Part shown: one piece after another, positions 7,373-11,110 of the stretch | Numbering within the stretch: the stretch's first letter is position 1 | Layout: every line of letters starts with the position of its first letter | From: Candidatus Omnitrophota bacterium | Lineage (GTDB): Bacteria > Hinthialibacterota > Hinthialibacteria > Hinthialibacterales > JAKPRU01 | Direction: 5' to 3' | NCBI GenBank assembly: GCA_029557025.1 | Contig: JAKPRU010000685.1 | Span: forward strand, 1 to 11,110 | Length of the DNA: 11,110 nt | Position numbers and translations under genes: made by a program | Notes under the pieces: model-generated | Database searches by the model: none | Told to the model about the DNA's origin: nothing | What the model saw: the letters and a program-made list of their open reading frames with translations, nothing else

Positions 7373-7400
7373 TTGACATCGAAAAGATCTGCGATAGATT
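7373..7400 (+). promoter_or_regulatory. Candidate promoter of the pseudopilin gene
   Basis: A perfect -35 TTGACA (7373-7378) is followed after 16 bp by TAGATT (7395-7400), four of six -10 matches. The -10 lies inside an 11-bp tandem repeat array. The leader to the ATG at 7457 would be about 50 nt. Confidence 0.5.
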
Positions 7401-7428
7401 TAAGATAGATCTGGGATTCTACTCAGAT
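7385..7428 (+). repeat. 11-bp tandem repeats at the pseudopilin promoter
   Basis: Four consecutive 11-base units are visible: AGATCTGCGAT (7385-7395), AGATTTAAGAT (7396-7406), AGATCTGGGAT (7407-7417) and a degenerate TCTACTCAGAT (7418-7428). Copies 1 and 3 match at 10 of 11 bases, copies 1 and 2 at 8 of 11. The period is close to one helical turn, so equivalent bases face the same side of the DNA. The array overlaps the predicted -10 and start site, where a regulator could bind; a chance slippage repeat is also possible. Confidence 0.7.
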
Positions 7429-7456
7429 ACAGTCATTGAACCTCTGAGTTACAGCC

Positions 7457-7987
7457 ATGAAACCGGCATTTTCCGTCATAGAACTGCTCCTGGTGGCAGG
7501 CATTATCGCTATTATCGTGGCGATTGCTGTCCCGAATTACCTTGATGCAAAGGTTCGGGCACAGGTCACTCAGGTTCGCCTGGATTTGAACCGAGTGGAA
7601 GGCGCACTAAACTTCTATTTCCTGGACACCAACCGTTTCCCCCCTCTCGCACTTGGACTCCCAGAACTGGAAAAAGGCCCTTGGCTTAGCGGTCGTCCGG
7701 CCTATGACCGTTTCAAAGAGGATTCCCCCAATCCTTTCCCCTCCAAATATCTGGATTACAGTTTTGTCGATGCAAGTGAGGTAAGGAACTTGGCTTCGGG
7801 GCAATGGTTGGGGCGAAGCACTTCTCCATCACAGGTAATTTCTCAAGATGAGAAACAAGTTTGGGTTGTGTCCAGTGTGGGACCGGAACGAGTGATCACC
7901 CTGGCAGGAAGTAGCCTTCCCACACCCTATGATCCGACAAACGGCGTTATGAGCGCCGGGAAGATTTATCGGGTCGGACTGCCGTGA
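7457..7987 (+). CDS. Type II secretion/type IV pilin-like pseudopilin
   Basis: A 176-residue protein with a class III (prepilin peptidase) leader. The short leader MKPA is followed by FSVIELLLVAGIIAII, with the conserved Glu at position +5 of the mature protein (E9). The usual Gly before the cleavage site is replaced by Ala. One N-terminal hydrophobic helix (about 5-25) precedes a soluble domain that ends in YDPTNGVMSAGKIYRVGLP. That ending resembles the G-type pseudopilins found in many copies in planctomycete-like and candidate-phylum genomes (from memory). It would be cleaved and methylated at the inner membrane and assembled into a pseudopilus or pilus. No secretion gene lies beside it, so it is an orphan copy. 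There is no clear Shine-Dalgarno site. It has its own candidate promoter and terminator, so it is probably monocistronic. Confidence 0.85.
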   Translation: MKPAFSVIELLLVAGIIAIIVAIAVPNYLDAKVRAQVTQVRLDLNRVEGALNFYFLDTNRFPPLALGLPELEKGPWLSGRPAYDRFKEDSPNPFPSKYLDYSFVDASEVRNLASGQWLGRSTSPSQVISQDEKQVWVVSSVGPERVITLAGSSLPTPYDPTNGVMSAGKIYRVGLP

Positions 7988-8012
7988 TCGGATAGAACGA
8001 AACGGTATTGCG

Positions 8013-8047
8013 AAACGCTGTCGCTTGCAGCGGCGGCGTTTTTATTT
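8013..8047 (+). terminator. Intrinsic terminator between the pseudopilin and mtnA
   Basis: A 12-bp stem (8013-8024 with 8030-8041, two G-T pairs) around the loop TTGCA is followed by TTTTTATTT (8039-8047). It lies 26 nt after the pseudopilin stop and only about 20 nt before the mtnA ATG. Confidence 0.8.
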
Positions 8048-8066
8048 GTAACCCAGGGTTTTCTGT

Positions 8067-9137
8067 ATGACCGAACCAACCGGAAATCGCGAGATTCATA
8101 CAATCCGGTGGGAAAACAACACCGCGATTCTGATCGATCAAACCCTTCTTCCCGCAACCTATCGAGAGATTCCCATTCGGACTGTCGAAGAGATGTGGGA
8201 GGCCATCCGAGCGCTCCGGGTTCGTGGAGCGCCCGCGATCGGAATCGCCACGGCGTATGGGGTATGCCTCGGTTTACAGGGGCAGACCTACACCGATTCC
8301 AGAGCGGTGATCGAGCGTGTAAATGAGGTTGCGGATTATCTGGCGACCTGCCGCCCCACGGCGGTCAACCTGTTTTGGGCGCTGGATCGAATGCGCCGGA
8401 CCGCCCAAGCCCACGCTTCCCTGTCGCCGACAGACCTGTGTGCCCGTCTCCTGGAAGAGGCCCATGCCATTCTCCGAGAAGACAATGAGACCTGTCGTGC
8501 CATCGGTCGTTTCGGTGGGGAGTTGATCCAGGATGGAATGACAGTGCTTACCCACTGCAATGCGGGCGGACTGGCAACAGCCTGCTACGGAACCGCCCTG
8601 GCCCCGCTATTCAGCGCCCACAAATTCGGGAAGAGATTTCAGGTATATGCCGACGAAACCAGGCCGCTGCTCCAGGGGGCACGACTCACTACCTGGGAAC
8701 TCAAACAGCACGGGATTCCGGTTACCCTGATCTGCGATAATATGGCGGCGCATTGCATGAAAATCGGGCGAATACAACTCGTTATCGTTGGAGCCGACCG
8801 GATCGCCTCAAACGGCGATACGGCCAATAAAATCGGCACGTACGGTGTTGCGCTGGCCGCACAGGCTCACAAAATCCCGTTCTATATCGCCGCGCCGCGT
8901 TCTACTATCGACCGATCCATCCCTTCGGGAAACGAAATCCCCATTGAGGAACGGGATCCCAGGGAAGTAGTCTCATTTGGCGGAATCTCGATCGCGCCGG
9001 ACGGAATCCGGGTCTATAATCCCGCGTTTGATGTTACCCCGGCGGAATTAATTGCCGGAATCATTACCGAGGTGGGCATACTTCGGCCCCCATACAAGGA
9101 GAGCATTCAATGGGCTTTCAGCCGGGATCCCGCCTGA
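8067..9137 (+). CDS. mtnA: S-methyl-5-thioribose-1-phosphate isomerase
   Basis: This 356-residue cytoplasmic enzyme converts 5-methylthioribose-1-phosphate to 5-methylthioribulose-1-phosphate in methionine salvage. The family blocks are all present: VRGAPAIGIATAYG near residue 52, THCNAG with the catalytic Cys at 164, ETRPLLQGARLT, GADRI with the catalytic Asp at 244, and NPAFDVTP near the end. The Cys-Asp spacing of 80 residues equals that of the B. subtilis enzyme (C160/D240). The related eIF2B-like and ribose-1,5-bisphosphate isomerases lack this full set. AGGG at 8055-8058, 8 nt before the ATG, supports the start. Its 3' end overlaps the next gene by 28 nt. No other methionine-salvage gene is present in the window, and the space before it is too short for a SAM riboswitch. 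Confidence 0.95.
   Translation: MTEPTGNREIHTIRWENNTAILIDQTLLPATYREIPIRTVEEMWEAIRALRVRGAPAIGIATAYGVCLGLQGQTYTDSRAVIERVNEVADYLATCRPTAVNLFWALDRMRRTAQAHASLSPTDLCARLLEEAHAILREDNETCRAIGRFGGELIQDGMTVLTHCNAGGLATACYGTALAPLFSAHKFGKRFQVYADETRPLLQGARLTTWELKQHGIPVTLICDNMAAHCMKIGRIQLVIVGADRIASNGDTANKIGTYGVALAAQAHKIPFYIAAPRSTIDRSIPSGNEIPIEERDPREVVSFGGISIAPDGIRVYNPAFDVTPAELIAGIITEVGILRPPYKESIQWAFSRDPA
9096..9101 (+). promoter_or_regulatory. Shine-Dalgarno site of the MBL hydrolase, inside mtnA
   Basis: AAGGAG lies 8 nt before the ATG at 9110 and within the last codons of mtnA. It supports a start that overlaps mtnA by 28 nt and suggests translational coupling. Confidence 0.8.
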
Positions 9138-9757
9138 AGGAAAACATCCGAAACCTTGTTGTCGGGCCGCTCATGGTCAATACCTATATTTTAATCGATC
9201 CGAAGACCTGTTACGCGGCAATTATCGATCCGGGGGCGGAAGATGCCCGAATTCTGTCCGAAGTGGAGCGACTGAATGTGCATCCGGCGATCATTCTCAA
9301 TACCCATACTCACGGTGACCATATCGGGGGAAATGGAATGATTAAGGCAGCAACAATGGCCCCGCTGGCCGTCCATCAGGCCGAGGCGGAATGGCTGGCT
9401 GACCCGTCTGCCAACCTCTCAAATAGCCTGGGATTCCCAATTGTCTCTCCCCCGGCAGATATCCTGCTTGAGGGTAATGAATCTCTTCAGGTGGGAGATC
9501 TGGAATTGAAAGTGTTGCACACTCCCGGGCACAGTCCGGGAAGCGTCTGTTTCGTGGTTGACAACGTCGTATTCTGCGGGGACCTGATTTTTCGCGAGGG
9601 GGTGGGCCGGACCGACCTGCCGGGTGGCGACACAGACCAGTTAATTCATTCCATCCGGCACAAAATCTCGACTTTGCCGGAGGATACGGTTCTCTATCCT
9701 GGTCACGGCCCATCCACCACGGTAGGGTATGAGAAACGAACCAACTTGTTTCTGTAA
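9110..9757 (+). CDS. MBL-fold metallo-hydrolase (glyoxalase II-like)
   Basis: A 215-residue single-domain metallo-beta-lactamase-fold enzyme with a complete binuclear metal site. The HTHGDH motif gives H66, H68, D70 and H71; HTPGH gives H141; CGD gives D158; and PGHGP gives H199. The motif order and the GRTDLPGGD stretch after the D158 block match the small glyoxalase-II-like subgroup (YcbL type), which hydrolyses thioesters such as S-lactoylglutathione. Persulfide dioxygenases share the fold, so the substrate remains open. There is no signal peptide, so it is cytoplasmic. It overlaps mtnA by 28 nt, has a strong ribosome binding site inside that gene, and is followed after 11 nt by the recombinase gene, so the three genes are probably one transcript. 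Confidence 0.9.
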   Translation: MGFQPGSRLKENIRNLVVGPLMVNTYILIDPKTCYAAIIDPGAEDARILSEVERLNVHPAIILNTHTHGDHIGGNGMIKAATMAPLAVHQAEAEWLADPSANLSNSLGFPIVSPPADILLEGNESLQVGDLELKVLHTPGHSPGSVCFVVDNVVFCGDLIFREGVGRTDLPGGDTDQLIHSIRHKISTLPEDTVLYPGHGPSTTVGYEKRTNLFL

Positions 9758-9768
9758 ACGGCACACTC

Positions 9769-10713
9769 ATGGCTCGCGAACCGGTCGGCAAATCTCAGCG
9801 ATATCTCACGGAATACCTTCACTACTTGACCGCCGAGCGAGGTTCCTCCCCCAACACCGTGTCGGCGTATCGACGGGACTTGCAGGATCACCTGAATTAC
9901 CTGGCGGAACGCCGGGTTGAGTTTCCCTCAGCGGTCGATGAAACCGCCATATCCGCCTATACGGAAGATCTTCGAATCCGTGGATTGCGCCAGTCCAGTA
10001 TTGCCCGAAAACAGTCCGCTCTCCGGCGCTTTTATCGTTATCTGGTGCGGGAAGGCTACTGCGCAACCGATCCGACACATCTGATTCGTACCCCCAGAAA
10101 AACTCCCCAATTCTCCGGGGCATTATCCCGGGAAGAGATGACGCGCCTGCTGGACACCGTGATGAATGGTTCCGAGACACCGCTGGAACTGCGCGACAAA
10201 GCCATGATGGAACTCTTGTACGCAACCGGGTTGCGTGTTTCCGAACTTCTGGGTCTTCGTCCGGCGGATATCAACCTATCATCAGGATACCTGCGCACAA
10301 TGGGGAAGGGCGGCAAGGAACGCCTGGTTCCGTTCCATCAACAGGCCGCCTTCCGCGTGAAGGATTATTTGGAACGGGGACGCCCCCGTCTTGCGAAGGG
10401 GCGACAGGCCGCCTATCTTTTCCTGAACCGATCCGGGCAACCCTTGTCCCGCATGGGCTTCTGGAAAATCTTGCACGAATATGCGCTGCGGGCCGGAATT
10501 GCCACACATCTTTCACCCCACACCCTGCGTCACAGTTTCGCCACGCATCTCCTGGAGGCCGGAACGGACCTTCGCCTGCTTCAAGAAATGCTTGGTCATG
10601 CCAACATCTCCACAACCGAGATTTACACCCACATCGACCGGCGCCGGATGCGCGACCTCCACGACCAGTATCACCCCAGGGCCAAACGGAAAAAGAAAAC
10701 TTTCGCGTCCTGA
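9769..10713 (+). CDS. xerD: Tyrosine recombinase, XerD-like
   Basis: This 314-residue site-specific recombinase is of the kind that resolves chromosome dimers at dif with a partner XerC. An N-terminal SAM-like core-binding domain (about 7-100, ending near LIRTPRKTPQ) precedes the catalytic domain. All six active-site residues are present: R156 (TGLRVSE), K180 (GKGGKER), H251 and R254 (HTLRHSFATHL), H277 (LGHANIST) and the nucleophile Y286 (IYTHI). The length and the LLEAGTDLRLLQEMLGHA stretch fit XerD better than a phage integrase. No attachment site, cargo or integration scar is seen around it, supporting a housekeeping role. The ATG lies 11 nt after the MBL gene with no clear Shine-Dalgarno site, so it may rely on coupled translation. 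The XerC versus XerD choice is less certain than the family. Confidence 0.88.
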   Translation: MAREPVGKSQRYLTEYLHYLTAERGSSPNTVSAYRRDLQDHLNYLAERRVEFPSAVDETAISAYTEDLRIRGLRQSSIARKQSALRRFYRYLVREGYCATDPTHLIRTPRKTPQFSGALSREEMTRLLDTVMNGSETPLELRDKAMMELLYATGLRVSELLGLRPADINLSSGYLRTMGKGGKERLVPFHQQAAFRVKDYLERGRPRLAKGRQAAYLFLNRSGQPLSRMGFWKILHEYALRAGIATHLSPHTLRHSFATHLLEAGTDLRLLQEMLGHANISTTEIYTHIDRRRMRDLHDQYHPRAKRKKKTFAS

Positions 10714-10737
10714 CAGCAGTCCGCGTTCCGACTTGCC

Positions 10738-10766
10738 TTGGATGGACCAGTCTCACACCCTATCAT
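10738..10766 (+). promoter_or_regulatory. Weak candidate promoter before the glycosyltransferase
   Basis: TTGGAT (10738-10743) and TATCAT (10761-10766) are separated by 17 bp in the 97-nt gap after xerD. The -10 is good; only the TTG of the -35 matches. Confidence 0.3.
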
Positions 10767-10810
10767 CTCCCAGATGTCAGATGCGTAATCCCGACAATTG
10801 AACTTGAGAT

Positions 10811-11110
10811 ATGCCTCGCCCAAAACAGGAACAGGAAAATCGCACCAAGGTTGTTCGAATCATTGCCCGACTCAATATCGGCGGACCGGCGATTCATGTG
10901 ATTCTGCTCTCCGCCGGGTTAGATCCTGCGCGCTATGAAACGGTTCTCGTTAAGGGAATGGAATCGGAAACCGAAGGGGACATGATGGCCCTCGCACAGG
11001 AGCGCGGTATCAAACCATTGTTGATCGAAAAACTGGGGCGGGAACTGCATCCCCTTGGCGATCTCTGCACACTCCGACATCTGGTTCACACATTGCGCCG
11101 GGAACGCCCA
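10811..11110 (+). CDS. GT4-type glycosyltransferase, N-terminal 100 codons
   Basis: The frame is open from the ATG at 10811 to the window edge. An in-frame TGA at 10805-10807 rules out an earlier start. After a short charged N-terminus comes RIIARLNIGGPAIHV, the first beta-strand and glycine loop of GT-B glycosyltransferases that act on sugar nucleotides. Further on, YETVLVKG and the LGRELHPLGDL..LRHLVHTLRRERP stretch fit the N-terminal acceptor domain of family 4. Such enzymes typically add sugars to cell-surface polysaccharides at the inner membrane. The C-terminal donor-binding domain with its expected E-x7-E motif lies outside the window, so the sugar cannot be judged. It follows xerD by 97 nt. 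No good Shine-Dalgarno site is visible. Confidence 0.8.
   Translation, partial: MPRPKQEQENRTKVVRIIARLNIGGPAIHVILLSAGLDPARYETVLVKGMESETEGDMMALAQERGIKPLLIEKLGRELHPLGDLCTLRHLVHTLRRERP

Noticed and set aside
8041..8066. SAM riboswitch before mtnA
   Set aside because: The leader downstream of the terminator is under 30 nt and holds no riboswitch-like structure.
9769..10713. Recombinase as an integrase of a mobile element
   Set aside because: There are no direct-repeat attachment sites, phage or cargo genes nearby; the neighbours are housekeeping genes and the protein resembles XerD.
10271..10756. A 161-codon open frame on the minus strand
   Set aside because: It is antisense to the catalytic domain of the recombinase and carries no domain signal.

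Overview
The window reads as ordinary chromosomal DNA from a free-living, Gram-negative-type bacterium. Coding density is high, GC content is moderate, and several genes have clear Shine-Dalgarno sites. A Tat-exported Gfo/Idh/MocA oxidoreductase beside sodium:solute symporters, a secreted GH36 glycosidase, a secreted FG-GAP propeller, and a pseudopilin ending in a 'DPTNG..SAGKIYR' block are together typical of carbohydrate-degrading lineages such as Planctomycetota/Lentisphaerota or the candidate phyla Hydrogenedentota and Sumerlaeota. That placement is inference from gene content; no phylogenetic marker was tested.

Left part (1-3426, + strand): the 3' end of one sodium:solute symporter is followed by a complete paralogous symporter and a Tat-signal Gfo/Idh/MocA oxidoreductase. 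The unit ends in a strong intrinsic terminator. The symporters presumably import a sugar-like solute; the oxidoreductase may act on a polyol or sugar in the periplasm.

Middle (3399-5733, - strand): a secreted GH36 alpha-galactosidase-like glycosidase converges on that unit, and its last codons lie inside the terminator hairpin of the opposite unit. Upstream of it on the same strand is tRNA-Gln(UUG) with a good sigma70-like promoter. The long open frame of the glycosidase runs back into the tRNA, so its real start is placed at 5516.

Right part (5861-11110, + strand): a secreted seven-repeat FG-GAP protein, then a pseudopilin preceded by a promoter carrying 11-bp tandem repeats and followed by a terminator. 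Next comes a compact housekeeping cluster: mtnA (methionine salvage), an MBL-fold hydrolase overlapping it by 28 nt, and a XerD-like recombinase 11 nt further on. The window ends in the first 100 codons of a GT4-type glycosyltransferase.

I found no CRISPR array, insertion sequence, prophage module or obviously new multi-gene system, and no gene-free stretch over 300 bases. The least explained signals are the 11-bp repeat array at the pseudopilin promoter, the long charged loop of the symporters, and the terminator built into a convergent coding sequence.
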